64,000 bases of DNA from assembly GCA_028277725.1 (NCBI GenBank), contig JANQFX010000112.1, positions 37,913 through 101,912 on the forward strand, given 5' to 3'. The translations under genes were made by a program, and so were the position numbers. Shown in pieces: positions 1 through 9,428 of this stretch. The stretch's first letter is position 1, and each line of letters starts with the position of its first letter. The notes under the pieces are model-generated. The model worked only from the letters and a program-made list of their open reading frames with translations, made no database searches and was not told the origin of the DNA. The stretch is from Thiohalocapsa sp. (lineage in GTDB: Bacteria > Pseudomonadota > Gammaproteobacteria > Chromatiales > Chromatiaceae).

Positions 1-112
1 TGACAATCAGCTCCCAGTCGGAAGAGATCTGAGCAATTACGCTGTTAACGGCTTCGCGCAGATAACGACCGTAGTTATGGCAAGGGATGTAGATGGTGAT
101 CTTGGGCTTCAC
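1..112 (-). CDS. Family 2 glycosyltransferase, N-terminal fragment
   Basis: The minus strand from a GTG at 112 reads VKPKITIYIPCHNYGRYL and continues to the window edge. This is the usual start of a GT-A fold family 2 glycosyltransferase: a first beta strand followed by the H/NxG-Y loop that contacts the nucleotide sugar. Only about 37 residues are visible, so neither the substrate nor the catalytic residues can be judged. It lies downstream of and co-directional with the dioxygenase-like gene at 264-1313, which suggests the edge of a surface-polysaccharide or secondary-metabolite region. No clear ribosome binding site precedes the GTG, so the start is the most plausible one rather than a proven one. 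Confidence 0.75.
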   Translation of the reverse strand, partial: MKPKITIYIPCHNYGRYLREAVNSVIAQISSDWELIV

Positions 113-263
113 GGGCGTTCTGCGATCGAGGCTCGAAAGGTAATTATGTGCCGGCGCAGCGAATCGGCGCCATGAGCACGCCTGCTGTCTGAATGGAACC
201 GCCGCAGCGGTGCAGGCTCAAGTCGCGTTCTTCCGCGCAATGCACGGCTGCAAAGAGACACGA

Positions 264-1313
264 TCAGAAGTAGGCCCGACGAGCGAGGCGCTTGGCCTTA
301 GGTGTCCCGATGTGGGGATACAGTTTGTGGTGCAGCGTTTCGACATGGCGGAAGGACATCCTCACCATGCATCGGGCCCCGTCAGGACCGGAGCCGCCCC
401 GGCGATGGAAGGCACGGACGTTGGCAATGACCAAGGTGTTCGGTTTGCCGACGGCCTGAAGCTCCCGCAACTCGCCTTTTCGGAATGCCCGTCCGAACAC
501 TTGCAGACGCCCGCTGGAATGCACTGGATGGGACACGCTTTTCCCCGCCTTCTGGCGTGCGATGTCTACACTGTAGAGGTATTCGTGGCGAAGGCGCTGC
601 GGGGTGAGGCGATGACTTCGCGGGACAACGACAAAGGCGCCGTTATCGGCGGTACTCTCATTGATATACAGGAATGCCTTGTAAGAGGAGTAGAAGACAT
701 CTTGGTGCAGGACGATGTTATGCTCGTTGTCTTCTACATGTTGGTCGGCACGGGATTCTCGTTGGAAGTAAGCGCCGGGATCGTACTTGACGCGCCTGCC
801 AAGCCCGGCGGAAACCAATGCCCAGATGTCGTCATTGCGGATGATATGCTGGACGGTGTCGGGATAGTACGTCGGGTCGATCTTGACCGACTCCTGCCGC
901 ACACCGGAGATGACGGCCGACTGGATGACATCGTCCATCGCGGTATATTTGCCGCTTGCCTTGTTGATCCTGTTCTCGGATCGGGTCTCGTTGACTGGTC
1001 GGTCGGGTGCGAAGGCCATGTCATACTCCCGCCGGACGTTGTCGAACACGTGGTCGGGCAGAAAGTCCGGAATCATGATCATCCCGTTCTCGATCAACTC
1101 CTCACCGAGCGGCACGAGGCGTTCTGGCAAGTGGCGCGTTGTGGGCCGGTGCAACAGGTGCTGATAAAGACAGCGTGCGGGTTGGAATCCGGCACGATTC
1201 AACAGCTCTCCGCCAACCCAGGCCCTGGGTCGTTTCCAGAACACGCCGAGGTCGCTGATGGTTTTTGACCCATCGCTCAGGGACTTCGTGAAGTCCAGTG
1301 CCTTGGAAAGCAT
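264..1313 (-). CDS. Phytanoyl-CoA dioxygenase (PhyH)-like Fe(II)/2-oxoglutarate oxygenase
   Basis: 349 residues. The C-terminal two thirds resemble the PhyH family of non-haem iron, 2-oxoglutarate-dependent oxygenases. His203 and Asp205 form the HxD part of the iron triad (HQDVFYSSYKAF), PRSHR at about 231 follows on the double-stranded beta-helix core, and His303 (AFHRRGG) is the likely distal iron ligand, with nearby arginines for 2-oxoglutarate. Family members hydroxylate lipids, sugars or small metabolites; the substrate here is unknown. The first 70 residues are not part of the domain. It runs towards the partial glycosyltransferase at the window edge, consistent with tailoring of a cell-surface or natural product. 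The start is the ATG at 1313; no strong Shine-Dalgarno is visible. Confidence 0.75.
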   Translation of the reverse strand: MLSKALDFTKSLSDGSKTISDLGVFWKRPRAWVGGELLNRAGFQPARCLYQHLLHRPTTRHLPERLVPLGEELIENGMIMIPDFLPDHVFDNVRREYDMAFAPDRPVNETRSENRINKASGKYTAMDDVIQSAVISGVRQESVKIDPTYYPDTVQHIIRNDDIWALVSAGLGRRVKYDPGAYFQRESRADQHVEDNEHNIVLHQDVFYSSYKAFLYINESTADNGAFVVVPRSHRLTPQRLRHEYLYSVDIARQKAGKSVSHPVHSSGRLQVFGRAFRKGELRELQAVGKPNTLVIANVRAFHRRGGSGPDGARCMVRMSFRHVETLHHKLYPHIGTPKAKRLARRAYF

Positions 1314-2127
1314 GGCTAGTACCTAAGGGTGCTTGGTTTCAGGGCAGGTAGCTATTGGGCAAAAGAAGCCGCTTTGCACGCACGGAAAACTCGGGCTGGC
1401 CGCGAAGGGCAGGAGCTCCGCATGCTGCGGCTCGATCGGGCAAGGGCTTGGGAAACGGAGCAAAGCAGCAACCAAGCCATGCTCACAACAGGACGCTTCG
1501 GATCTCTAAGTACTGCACGGAAGGCATTGGTCGAGGTCCCCTTGCGCGCCCGGCGCGCGCTTGTCACGCGAAGTGCGCGACTTGTGTTCCGTGTATATCC
1601 GCTCGGCGGCTCTGAGACTATCGTCCGACACGACTCCTGCGGCACCCAAGAGCGCCTGCGCTCGGCTCTCTACGGCCGGCAGCAGCGGCAGCGATGGCAC
1701 GCGTGCCGTTGGAGGCGGCCCATTTTGCCACGTAGGTTGGCTCTCCGGCGGGCGCAGGCGCAGCAGACCTGGCGCGCTGCCCGAGGTTATAGCATATGCG
1801 TCCAAAGAAGCAGGATGCAGAAACGGCACTGCACCGGCATGTTGGCTCACCGCTCTGGCCCCTTGTGGTTTTGTCGGTTGCCAAAGGTTACGGATCGCCC
1901 TCCACTGTCGGCCAGTAGATGGAGGTCCGAGTCGAACGGTATGATGAGCAGCCGACCCCGTCACAGGCCATCCCAAGTGGACGCGGGGCCTATCCGGGTG
2001 CGACTGCGCCGACAAGCGTGCTTTATCTGAGCGATCCTTCGCGTCGTTCCGGCCAGGCCAATCCACCGCAAGGCGCGGCCCAAAGTCACGGTTGCCGAGC
2101 CAGCCACAAGCAACAGAAAGGGCACCA
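1314..2127. other. Long stretch without a convincing gene
   Basis: About 810 bp between the divergently oriented dioxygenase-like gene and rlmD. Several overlapping open frames exist on both strands, but they have shadow-like composition (rich in Arg, Ser, Ala and Cys), no recognisable domain and no ribosome binding site. The stretch should contain the promoters for both flanking genes. No tRNA-like T-arm, transposase motif or terminal repeat was found. It may be eroded coding sequence. Confidence 0.5.
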
Positions 2128-3453
2128 TTGGGCAAGAAGCGTAAGCCGCTGCCGACCGAGCCGGTCGAGGCGGAGATCACCTCCCTGAGTCACGACGCCC
2201 GCGGCGTCACCCACGTCGACGGCAAGGCCGTTTTCATCCCCGGTGCGCTGCCCGGCGAGCGGATCATGTTCCGCTTTACACGCCGCGCCCGCCGCCACGA
2301 CGAGGGCGTGGTCACGGAGGTGCTGCGAGCGGCGGCCGAGCGTGTCGTGCCGCGCTGCGCCCACTTCGGTGTCTGCGGGGGCTGTGCCTTGCAGCACATG
2401 GGCCCGGATGCGCAGGTGCGAATGAAACAGGACCTGCTGCGCGAGACGCTGATCCGCATCGGGCGGGTCGAGCCGGAGCGGTGGCTGGCGCCGCTGCGGT
2501 CCGAGCCCTGGGGCTACCGACGCAAGGCGCGGCTCGGTGTGCGCTGGGTGGCCAAGAAGGGCAGGGTGCTGGTGGGGTTTCGGGAGCGCGGCTCCTCGTT
2601 CATTGCCGACCTGTCCCTCTGTCATGTGTTGCGGCCGGAGGTGGGGGAACGTCTGCTCGCGCTGGCGGCCCTGGTGGAGTCGCTCTCCATCCGTGAGCGT
2701 CTGCCACAGATCGAGGTAGCCCAGGGTGACGGCCCGACGGTGCTGGTGTTTCGCGTGCTGGACCCCCCGAGCGCCGAGGACGAGGCCAAGCTGCTCGCCT
2801 TCGCCAGCGAGACCGGGTTGCACGTCTACGTGCAGCCGGGCGGCAACGAGTCCATCGTGCCCCTGCCGGGGCAGGAGACAGAGCTCAGCTACCGCCTGCC
2901 GGCGCAGGGGCTGGAACTCGGTTTCGAGCCCTACGATTTCACCCAGGTCAACCTGGAACTCAACCGCCGCATGATCGACCAGGCTCTGACGCTGCTGGAG
3001 CCCGAGTCGGGCGAGCGCGTGCTGGATTTGTTCTGCGGGCTCGGCAACTTCACCCTGCCCATCGCCCGTCGGGCCGGATCGGTGGTGGGCGTCGAGGGCG
3101 ATGGGGGCCTGGTGGCGCGTGGGCGCCACAACGCCGAGCGCAACGGCATTGCCAATGTCGGCTTTCAGGTCGCGGACCTCTACGGCGAGCCCACCGCGGC
3201 CGCACCCTGGCATAGTCAGCGCTTCGACCGCGCCCTGCTGGACCCGCCGCGCAGTGGCGCCCGGGAGGTGCTGGACCCGCTCGTCGCCACCGGCGTCCGG
3301 CGCCTGGTGTATGTCTCCTGTTACCCCTCGACCCTGGCGCGCGACGCGGAGCACCTGGTACACGAGCATGGTTTTCGGCTCACCGCCGCCGGTGCCATGG
3401 ACATGTTTCCGCATACCGCGCACCTGGAGTCCATGGCCGTCTTCGAGCGCTGA
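2128..3453 (+). CDS. rlmD: 23S rRNA (uracil(1939)-C(5))-methyltransferase RlmD
   Basis: Methylates U1939 of 23S rRNA using S-adenosylmethionine. An N-terminal TRAM RNA-binding domain (about residues 10-70) is followed by the [4Fe-4S] cysteines Cys77, Cys83 and Cys86 (CAHFGVCGGC) and Cys165 (LCHVL). The Rossmann methyltransferase domain has LDLFCGLGNFTLP, the DPPRSG motif and the catalytic nucleophile at about Cys398 (VSCYPSTLARD). I chose the TTG at 2128, which gives MGKKRKPLP, because an AGAAAGG sequence lies just upstream. A TTG at 2092 would add 12 residues. The length of 441 residues fits the family (E. coli 433). The CYTH gene follows 21 bp downstream, probably in the same transcript. 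Confidence 0.93.
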   Translation: MGKKRKPLPTEPVEAEITSLSHDARGVTHVDGKAVFIPGALPGERIMFRFTRRARRHDEGVVTEVLRAAAERVVPRCAHFGVCGGCALQHMGPDAQVRMKQDLLRETLIRIGRVEPERWLAPLRSEPWGYRRKARLGVRWVAKKGRVLVGFRERGSSFIADLSLCHVLRPEVGERLLALAALVESLSIRERLPQIEVAQGDGPTVLVFRVLDPPSAEDEAKLLAFASETGLHVYVQPGGNESIVPLPGQETELSYRLPAQGLELGFEPYDFTQVNLELNRRMIDQALTLLEPESGERVLDLFCGLGNFTLPIARRAGSVVGVEGDGGLVARGRHNAERNGIANVGFQVADLYGEPTAAAPWHSQRFDRALLDPPRSGAREVLDPLVATGVRRLVYVSCYPSTLARDAEHLVHEHGFRLTAAGAMDMFPHTAHLESMAVFER

Positions 3454-3474
3454 GAGAGTGGAGGGTAGAATCCC

Positions 3475-3942
3475 ATGGGTATCGAGATCGAACGCAAATT
3501 CCTGGTCGTGGGCGAGTCCTGGCGCAACGCAGTGGAGTCGCAGACCCGGGTGATGCAGGGCTATATCGCCGCTGGAGACAATGCGACGGTCCGCGCCCGC
3601 CTCGCGGGTGAACGAGGTTTCCTCACCATCAAGGGCATGATGCAGGGCGCGAGCCGTGCCGAGTACGAGTACGAGATCCCGCCGGACGACGCGGTGTCGC
3701 TGTTGCGTGACCTGGCCATCTCGCCGCCGATCGACAAGGTCCGCTACCGGGTGCGCTGCGGCGCGCACGTCTGGGACTTGGATGTCTTCGCCGGCGAGAA
3801 CGCCGGGTTGGTGATGGCGGAGGTGGAGCTGACGCGAGAGGACGAGACCTTCGAGATGCCCGGCTGGGCGGGAGAGGAGGTCACGGGCGACGGCCGGTAC
3901 TACAACGTCAACCTCGCACGCAAACCCTTCCAGCACTGGTGA
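3475..3942 (+). CDS. CYTH domain protein (class IV cyclase / inorganic triphosphatase family)
   Basis: 155 residues that form a single CYTH triphosphate-tunnel domain. The diagnostic ExExK motif is at the start (GIEIERKF), followed by paired basic and acidic tunnel residues (VRARL, KVRYRVR, WDLDVF, MAEVEL). Small stand-alone bacterial CYTH proteins of this kind are mostly inorganic triphosphatases. Adenylate or thiamine-triphosphate activity is an alternative that sequence alone cannot settle. There is a short gap after rlmD and a gap of about 70 bp to the solute-binding protein gene. Confidence 0.85.
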   Translation: MGIEIERKFLVVGESWRNAVESQTRVMQGYIAAGDNATVRARLAGERGFLTIKGMMQGASRAEYEYEIPPDDAVSLLRDLAISPPIDKVRYRVRCGAHVWDLDVFAGENAGLVMAEVELTREDETFEMPGWAGEEVTGDGRYYNVNLARKPFQHW

Positions 3943-4012
3943 GCCTGCATGGCGCACCTGGTCTTACGAGACCTGGCAGCACCCGCACGGATCGGCCCGC
4001 GATCGAGCACCC

Positions 4013-5542
4013 ATGCGACGTCGTGACCTGCTGAACTCGCTGGCGACGGTGCCATTTGCTGGCCTTGGAGCTGGGCTGGGCGCGAGCTTGGGAACCGGCT
4101 GCGCGCGGCTGCCGGACGTCGAGTCCGGTCTGCGCTTTGCGCTGGCGACGACACCCAAGAATCTCGACCCGCTGCGCGCCACAGACGCGGTGTCGGAGCG
4201 CGTCAACCGGCTGCTCTATGCCCGCCTGGTGGGCTTCGACGCGGCCAGCCGGCCGGTCCCCGGCATCGCCGACTACCAGCGGCTCACCCCGACGCGCTGG
4301 CGATTTCGTCTGCGTGAGGGCAGCGCCCCCTTCAGCGACGGCACACCGCTGCGCGCGGCGGACGTCGCCGCGACCTACGGCGCGGTGCTCGACCCCTCCA
4401 CGGGTTCCCATCACCGCGCGGTGCTGTCGGTGATCGAGCGCATACGGGTGCTGGACGAGCGCCGCCTGGAGTTTGAACTGCACGAGCCGAAGCCCCTGTT
4501 CCCTTACCACTTGGCGCTCGGCATCCAGCCCGCCCGGCTCATCGAGGCCGGCCACGGGTTCCAGCGCGAGCCGGTGGGCAGCGGCCCGCTGCGACTCGCC
4601 GATTGGCCCTCGCCGGGGCGGCTGTCGCTGGTCCGGCGCCGGGATGGCCGGCGTATCGACCTGCTCACCGTCAAGGACCCGAACGTACGCGTCATGAAGC
4701 TGTTACGCGGCGAGGTGCAGCTGATGCAGAACGACCTGCCGCCGGAGCTGGTCGGCTATCTGGATCGGCAACCGCGGGTGCGGGTGGAGCGGGCGCGAGG
4801 GGTCAACTTCTCCTACCTCGGCTTCAACCTCGCGGACCCGGCGACTGGGCGTGCCGAGGTGCGGCAGGCCATCGCTCACGCCGTGGATCGCGCCGCGATC
4901 CTGCGTTGGCTGTTCAAGGGCAACGGGCGGCTAGCGGAGGCCCTGTTCCCCCCGGAGCACTGGGCGGGAGCGGATGATCTCGCGCCCCATGCATTCGATC
5001 CGCAGCGGGCGCGCCGGCTGCTCGCGCGGGCGGGGTATGGGCCGGAGCGGCCGTTGACGCTGTCTTACAAGACCTCCAGCGACCCCTTCCGGCTGCGGCT
5101 GGCGACGGTGATCCAGGCGCAGCTGGCCGAGGTGGGAATCCGGGTGCGGGTGCAGAGCTACGACTGGGGAACCTTCTTCGGCGACATCAAGGCGGGGCGC
5201 TTCCAGCTCTACAGCCTCACCTGGGTGGGAATCCGAAGCCCGGACATCTTCCGCTACGCCTTCCACGGCAGCGCGCTGCCACCGGACGGCGCCAACCGCG
5301 GTCGCTATCTCAGCTCCGACGCGGATGCGCTCATCGACGTCGCCGCCGCCACCGCGGAACGGGCACGGCAGGCGGCCCTGTACCGCGAGCTGCAGCACCT
5401 ACTGCACCGCGATTTGCCATACCTGCCGTTGTGGTTCGAGGACCAGGTGCTCGCCGCACGCGAGGGCGTCTCGGGCTATCGTCTGGCCCCGGACGGGCAG
5501 TACGATGGACTCGTGGACGTCGAGGTCGCCGCGCCCGCGTAG
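4013..5542 (+). CDS. ABC transporter substrate-binding protein, family 5 (oligopeptide/nickel type)
   Basis: 509 residues. The N-terminus MRRRDLLNSL is twin-arginine-like, runs into a hydrophobic stretch and reaches a lipobox-like GTGC at about residue 28-31, so it is probably exported and may be lipid-anchored. The body matches the SBP_bac_5 family: TPKNLDPL near the start, FSDGTPLRAADV, NFSYLGFNL, VRQAIAHAVDR, RRLLARAGY and the C-terminal LPYLPLWF. Such proteins capture peptides, nickel chelates or similar ligands in the periplasm. No permease or ATPase genes lie beside it, so it is an orphan receptor in this window. Ligand unknown. Confidence 0.87.
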   Translation: MRRRDLLNSLATVPFAGLGAGLGASLGTGCARLPDVESGLRFALATTPKNLDPLRATDAVSERVNRLLYARLVGFDAASRPVPGIADYQRLTPTRWRFRLREGSAPFSDGTPLRAADVAATYGAVLDPSTGSHHRAVLSVIERIRVLDERRLEFELHEPKPLFPYHLALGIQPARLIEAGHGFQREPVGSGPLRLADWPSPGRLSLVRRRDGRRIDLLTVKDPNVRVMKLLRGEVQLMQNDLPPELVGYLDRQPRVRVERARGVNFSYLGFNLADPATGRAEVRQAIAHAVDRAAILRWLFKGNGRLAEALFPPEHWAGADDLAPHAFDPQRARRLLARAGYGPERPLTLSYKTSSDPFRLRLATVIQAQLAEVGIRVRVQSYDWGTFFGDIKAGRFQLYSLTWVGIRSPDIFRYAFHGSALPPDGANRGRYLSSDADALIDVAAATAERARQAALYRELQHLLHRDLPYLPLWFEDQVLAAREGVSGYRLAPDGQYDGLVDVEVAAPA

Positions 5543-5604
5543 CCGGCAGTGCCGACCCCCCGGTCGACAGGTCGCCAAGCGGGATGTTGCCGCGCGGACC
5601 GACC

Positions 5605-6093
5605 TCAGCGCACCAGATCGACGATGCGCCAGTCGCGGCCGATGAGGCCCAGAACGACATGGGTCTCGCTGCCGATGGGGCCGACGCGGATGACGAAGCG
5701 GTTCCAGGATTCGAAGAAGGAGAAGTCGATGGCGTCGATGAACAGCGCCGGGCGGCTCTCGGTGGTCCGCTCCGCCGCCTCGCGCAAGGTGCTCTGCACC
5801 CACTGCAGCGTGATGCCCTGCTCCAGCGCCGCGTCTCCCAGTCGCGACAGATTACTGCGCAGCCACTGCACCACCTGATCCGCCCCCTGGCCGGCGCGGG
5901 GTTCGAACGCGGGCACCAGCGTGTTGAGACGTGCACCGTAGGCGGCCTGGATGGCCGGTAGGTCGACGTAGGGCGTCAGGGCCTTGGCGTCCGTCTCGCG
6001 CACGGCGTCGTCGAGCCGGAAGACGGTGTAATAGGGCCACAGGCCATAGCCGAGCAGCGCGAGCAGGAATAGGGAGCCGAACAGGCGTGCCAT
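5605..6093 (-). CDS. DUF2939 family membrane-anchored protein
   Basis: 162 residues. A single N-terminal membrane segment or uncleaved signal (residues 3-20) is followed by the DUF2939 pattern: YYTVFRLDDAVRETDAKALTPYVDLPAIQ, then a basic/acidic alpha-beta region ending in DWRIVDLVR. The family is widespread in Proteobacteria with no assigned function; the domain is expected in the periplasm. It converges with the solute-binding protein gene and diverges from cca. Confidence 0.75.
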   Translation of the reverse strand: MARLFGSLFLLALLGYGLWPYYTVFRLDDAVRETDAKALTPYVDLPAIQAAYGARLNTLVPAFEPRAGQGADQVVQWLRSNLSRLGDAALEQGITLQWVQSTLREAAERTTESRPALFIDAIDFSFFESWNRFVIRVGPIGSETHVVLGLIGRDWRIVDLVR

Positions 6094-6355
6094 CGGACCG
6101 ATCTCTTGGGGCGAAGCAGTCGAGGATTCTAGCGGTTCCAGGGGGCGGCGTGGCGGTCGTCGGCGAGAGACATCGACGCGGTCTGCAGTTGCGGCCTAGG
6201 CGAGCGCTGTCGTCGGCGCGCCGGTGGTTATAATCGAGCATCACCTTAGCGACGGGGGCACGGATGGCAGAGCGACCGACAGTTCGATCACCGCGGCCTG
6301 CCGGTGCGCACACAACCCGGTCTCGGGCGGTGGCGCGTGCGGGTGTGTGCAACCG

Positions 6356-7612
6356 ATGAGCGCCGCTCCGACGGATGGTCTCGAGATCTACCTCGTCGGC
6401 GGTGCGGTTCGCGATCGGCTGCTGTGCCTGCCCGTCGACGAGCTCGATTATGTGGTGGTCGGCGCCAGCCCACAGGAGATGCTGCGACGCGGCTTCACGC
6501 AGGTGGGCAAGGACTTCCCCGTATTCCTGCATCCAGAAACCAAGGACGAGTACGCCCTCGCCCGGACGGAGCGCAAGTGCGCCCCCGGGTACCATGGCTT
6601 CGAAGTGCATACCGCGCCGGACGTGACCCTGGATCAGGACCTCGCGCGCCGCGATCTCACCATCAACGCCCTCGCCGAGGATTGGGACGGCGCCATCATC
6701 GACCCCTTTGGCGGGCTCGATGACCTCAAGGCCCGGGTGCTGCGACACGTCTCGCCGGCCTTTGTCGAGGACCCGGTCCGCATCCTGCGCCTGGCGCGTT
6801 TCGCGGCCCGCTTCCACGAACTCGGCTTCGTCGTCGCGGACGAGACCATGGCCCTGATGGACGAGATGGTGCAGGCCGGGGAGGTGGATGCACTGGTACC
6901 GGAGCGCGTCTGGCAGGAGATGGCCAAGGCGCTGAGCGAGTCGCATCCGTCCCGCTTCTTCGAGGTCCTGCGCGCCTGCGGTGCCCTGGCGCGGTTGCTG
7001 CCGGAGCTGGACCGGCTCTGGGGCATTCCGCAGCCGGCCGATTGGCACCCGGAGATCGACACCGGTCTGCATGTCATGATGGTGGTGGACAAGGCCGCGG
7101 AGCTTTCCGTCTCCGCCGAGGTGCGTTACGCCGCCCTGTGCCACGATCTGGGCAAGGGGCTCACTCCCGCCGAGATGCTGCCGCGCCATCGCGGGCACGA
7201 GGAACGCGGCGTCGACCTGATCGCCGATATCTGCGAGCGCTTCCGCGTGCCGAAGCGGTTCTGCGAGCTCGCGCGTATCACCGCGCGCTATCACGGACAG
7301 GTGCATCGGGCGGCGGAGCTGCGTCCGCAGACCATGCTGGCCCTGTTCGAGGGCGTGGACCTGTTTCGCCGGCCGCAACGCCTGGAGCAGATGCTGCTCG
7401 CCTGCGAGGCGGACTTCCGCGGTCGCATCGGCTTCGAGGAGCGGCCCTATCCCCAAGGCGACCTGGTACGCCGGTGCGCGCGCGCGGCCCAGGGATTGGA
7501 TGTGCGCGCCATCGCCGCCGCAGCCGCCGAACCGAGTCGCATCCCGGAGGACATTCGCCGTGCTCGGCTGGCCGCAATCCGCGGGGTGCTGCGGCGGCCC
7601 GATGCGGACTGA
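6356..7612 (+). CDS. cca: Multifunctional CCA tRNA nucleotidyltransferase / HD phosphohydrolase
   Basis: 418 residues from the ATG at 6356; a GTG at 6224 would add 44 poorly structured residues. Adds or repairs the 3'-terminal CCA of tRNAs. The class II nucleotidyltransferase core is present: YLVGGAVRDRLL, the DELDYVVVG metal-binding carboxylates, RRDLTINALAED and the VEDPVRILRLARFAARF helix. The C-terminal HD domain (CHDLGKG, HRGHEERG) marks the gammaproteobacterial multifunctional form with phosphodiesterase/phosphatase activity. The length matches E. coli Cca (412). It is divergent from the DUF2939 gene. Confidence 0.95.
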   Translation: MSAAPTDGLEIYLVGGAVRDRLLCLPVDELDYVVVGASPQEMLRRGFTQVGKDFPVFLHPETKDEYALARTERKCAPGYHGFEVHTAPDVTLDQDLARRDLTINALAEDWDGAIIDPFGGLDDLKARVLRHVSPAFVEDPVRILRLARFAARFHELGFVVADETMALMDEMVQAGEVDALVPERVWQEMAKALSESHPSRFFEVLRACGALARLLPELDRLWGIPQPADWHPEIDTGLHVMMVVDKAAELSVSAEVRYAALCHDLGKGLTPAEMLPRHRGHEERGVDLIADICERFRVPKRFCELARITARYHGQVHRAAELRPQTMLALFEGVDLFRRPQRLEQMLLACEADFRGRIGFEERPYPQGDLVRRCARAAQGLDVRAIAAAAAEPSRIPEDIRRARLAAIRGVLRRPDAD

Positions 7613-7704
7613 GGCGCCGTGGCGGCGTGTTTCCCCAATCTGGATACTGGTACCATGCCGGCGCTTTGGTCTCGTAGCGGCGAACCGGCGCTTTGGAGAG
7701 CTTC

Positions 7705-8205
7705 ATGACACAGCCCTTGTACGCGGCGACCCCCTCGGTATGGCGCATGCGCCCGTTGGGCACCCTGGTGGCCTGGCTACTGCTGCTGGCCGGTGCCTAC
7801 ATCGTAGTCAGCGGCCAGGTGCCATACCTGAGCCAACTGTTGGAGTCAGTGGAGCTTCCGCCCTTGGCGGACAAGTGGGCCCAGATCCACTACGTTGGCT
7901 ATCTGCTCATTGCCTGGGGATGCCTGCAGCTGCTGGGCTGGTGGCTGCAAACCCGCTTCGACCGGCTCGAGATCACCGGGCGCGATTTGGTCTGGACCCA
8001 TGGCTTTCTGAGCAAGCAGTACACCGAAACCAACATGCAGTCGATCCGCACTGTTCGGGTGCGTCAATCCCTCCTGCAGCGATTGATGAACGCCGGCGAT
8101 ATCGAGATCTACACCAACGGTGACGAGCCGGAACTGAGCATCCGCGGCCTGCCGCAACCCGGGGAGATCCGCGCCGTGATCAAGCAGCAGACGGCCGAGG
8201 TCTGA
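7705..8205 (+). CDS. PH-domain (bPH_2/DUF304) membrane protein
   Basis: 166 residues from the ATG at 7705, preceded by GGAGAG at 7695-7700; a TTG at 7693 is the longer alternative. Two hydrophobic segments (about residues 17-37 and 60-80) form a membrane hairpin. A bacterial PH-like domain follows: LEITGRDLVWTHGFLSKQYTETNMQSIRTVRVRQSLLQRLMNAGDIEIYTNG. Its function is not established. A 12-bp direct repeat, CCGGCGCTTTGG, lies just upstream at 7658-7669 and 7685-7696; the second copy overlaps the ribosome binding site. Confidence 0.8.
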   Translation: MTQPLYAATPSVWRMRPLGTLVAWLLLLAGAYIVVSGQVPYLSQLLESVELPPLADKWAQIHYVGYLLIAWGCLQLLGWWLQTRFDRLEITGRDLVWTHGFLSKQYTETNMQSIRTVRVRQSLLQRLMNAGDIEIYTNGDEPELSIRGLPQPGEIRAVIKQQTAEV

Positions 8206-8233
8206 GCCGGTGTGCCGCGCAGCCCTGTGCTCG

Positions 8234-9106
8234 ATGCGCAGCCGCGCCCGGCAGGTTCGCCTCGGGGTCGCCTGTCTCGCGTTGGCGCTGCTGTTGCCGC
8301 CCGCCGTCGTCGCTGATACCGGCGTGCTGGATCGCATCAAGACTGCCAGGACCATTACCATCGCCTACGACCCGAACGCCTATCCCCTATCGTTCAAGGA
8401 CGCCGATGGACGACCGCGCGGTTACTCGGTGGACCTCTGCTCCCGCATTGTCACCGCTGTGAAGAACCACCTTGGCCTGGATGCGTTGGAGGTCGCCTGG
8501 GTCGAGGGCAATACCCCGCGCCGCATCGCCGCCGTAGCCAATGGCGAGGCCGATATCGAGTGCGGCACCACGACCATGACCCTGGCGCGCCAGCGGCAGG
8601 TGGACTTCGGCAACGTGGTGTTCGTGGAGTCCGGCGGCGTCCTGACCAAAGCCAAGGCACGCATCGTTGCCATCGAGGACCTCGGTGGCAAGAAGCTCGG
8701 TGTCATCCCCGAGACCACCACCGAGCGTCGCCTGCGGCCACTGCTCGAGCAGCGCCTGATCAACGTCGAGCTGATCCCTATCAAGGACGTTCGCGATGGC
8801 CGGGAGCAACTGGTGGCCGGAGAGCTGGACGCCGTCGCCGGCGACCGGCTGCTGCTCATCGGGCAGGTGGCCGAGGCCGGCGACCCGAGCGAGTTCAGCC
8901 TTCTCGATCCCGAGTTCTCGGTGGAGCCCTACGCCTTCGCGGTGCCCCGTGACGATGCGGACTTCCGTTTGGTGGTGAACACCGCGCTGGCACAGCTCTA
9001 TCGGACGCATGAGGTGGACCGGGTCTTCGAGCGCTGGTTCGGCGAGGACTCCGAGCCGACGTCGCTACTGGAGACGGTCTACTTCATCTACGGATTCGCG
9101 GATTAG
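8234..9106 (+). CDS. Amino-acid-type ABC transporter substrate-binding protein (family 3)
   Basis: About 290 residues. A typical Sec signal (about 27 residues, ending AVVADTG) precedes an SBP_bac_3 fold: ITIAYDPNAYPLSFKDADGRPRGYSVDLC, IECGTTTMTLARQRQVDFGNVVF, KKLGVIPETTTERRL and ELDAVAGDRLLL. It is expected to bind an amino acid or other small solute in the periplasm. No transporter permease or ATPase gene is adjacent. I use the ATG at 8234 because it gives a compact signal peptide; a GTG at 8210 is possible and lies 5 bp from the previous stop, suggesting co-transcription with the PH-domain gene. Confidence 0.85.
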   Translation: MRSRARQVRLGVACLALALLLPPAVVADTGVLDRIKTARTITIAYDPNAYPLSFKDADGRPRGYSVDLCSRIVTAVKNHLGLDALEVAWVEGNTPRRIAAVANGEADIECGTTTMTLARQRQVDFGNVVFVESGGVLTKAKARIVAIEDLGGKKLGVIPETTTERRLRPLLEQRLINVELIPIKDVRDGREQLVAGELDAVAGDRLLLIGQVAEAGDPSEFSLLDPEFSVEPYAFAVPRDDADFRLVVNTALAQLYRTHEVDRVFERWFGEDSEPTSLLETVYFIYGFAD

Positions 9107-9428
9107 GGCAAGGCTCATTGTTCGACGTTTCCGGGAACCAACGAGCGAAGAGATCGACCTCGAAGACTACGAAGTCCACGAAGGGGAACAGTCAAAGCGC
9201 CTATCTACTCCTCTTTCATCGCACTCTTGGGGTGCGTCGTGGTGTCAGCCTTTGCGGCGCTGCGGATAGGCCGTCGTCGCAGTGCCTCGTCTAGCGGCCG
9301 CCGGTCCGACTCGCGGTGTTCACTGGAGCGAGCTACCGGGGTCAACGCGGTGGCGTTCGCGTCACCCCGGATCCTGGTCCGTTACTCGCGCGGCGTTGGC
9401 TTGAACTTGGTCCGATTTCGGAGCGCAC
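9107..9428. other. Intergenic stretch before the truncated terC
   Basis: About 320 bp with no recognisable gene. It contains a short purine-rich stretch with the repeated word CGAAG (around 9145-9185), which looks like degenerate simple repeats. Nothing else was identified. Confidence 0.4.

Noticed and set aside
1329..2030. A 233-codon open frame in the gap before rlmD
   Set aside because: Arg/Ser-rich, no ribosome binding site, no recognisable motif, and other frames of similar length overlap it on both strands.
2086..3957. A 623-codon open frame antisense to rlmD and the CYTH gene
   Set aside because: Long antisense frames are expected at this GC content; the sequence is His/Gln/Arg-rich, has no domain and is opposite two clearly identified genes.
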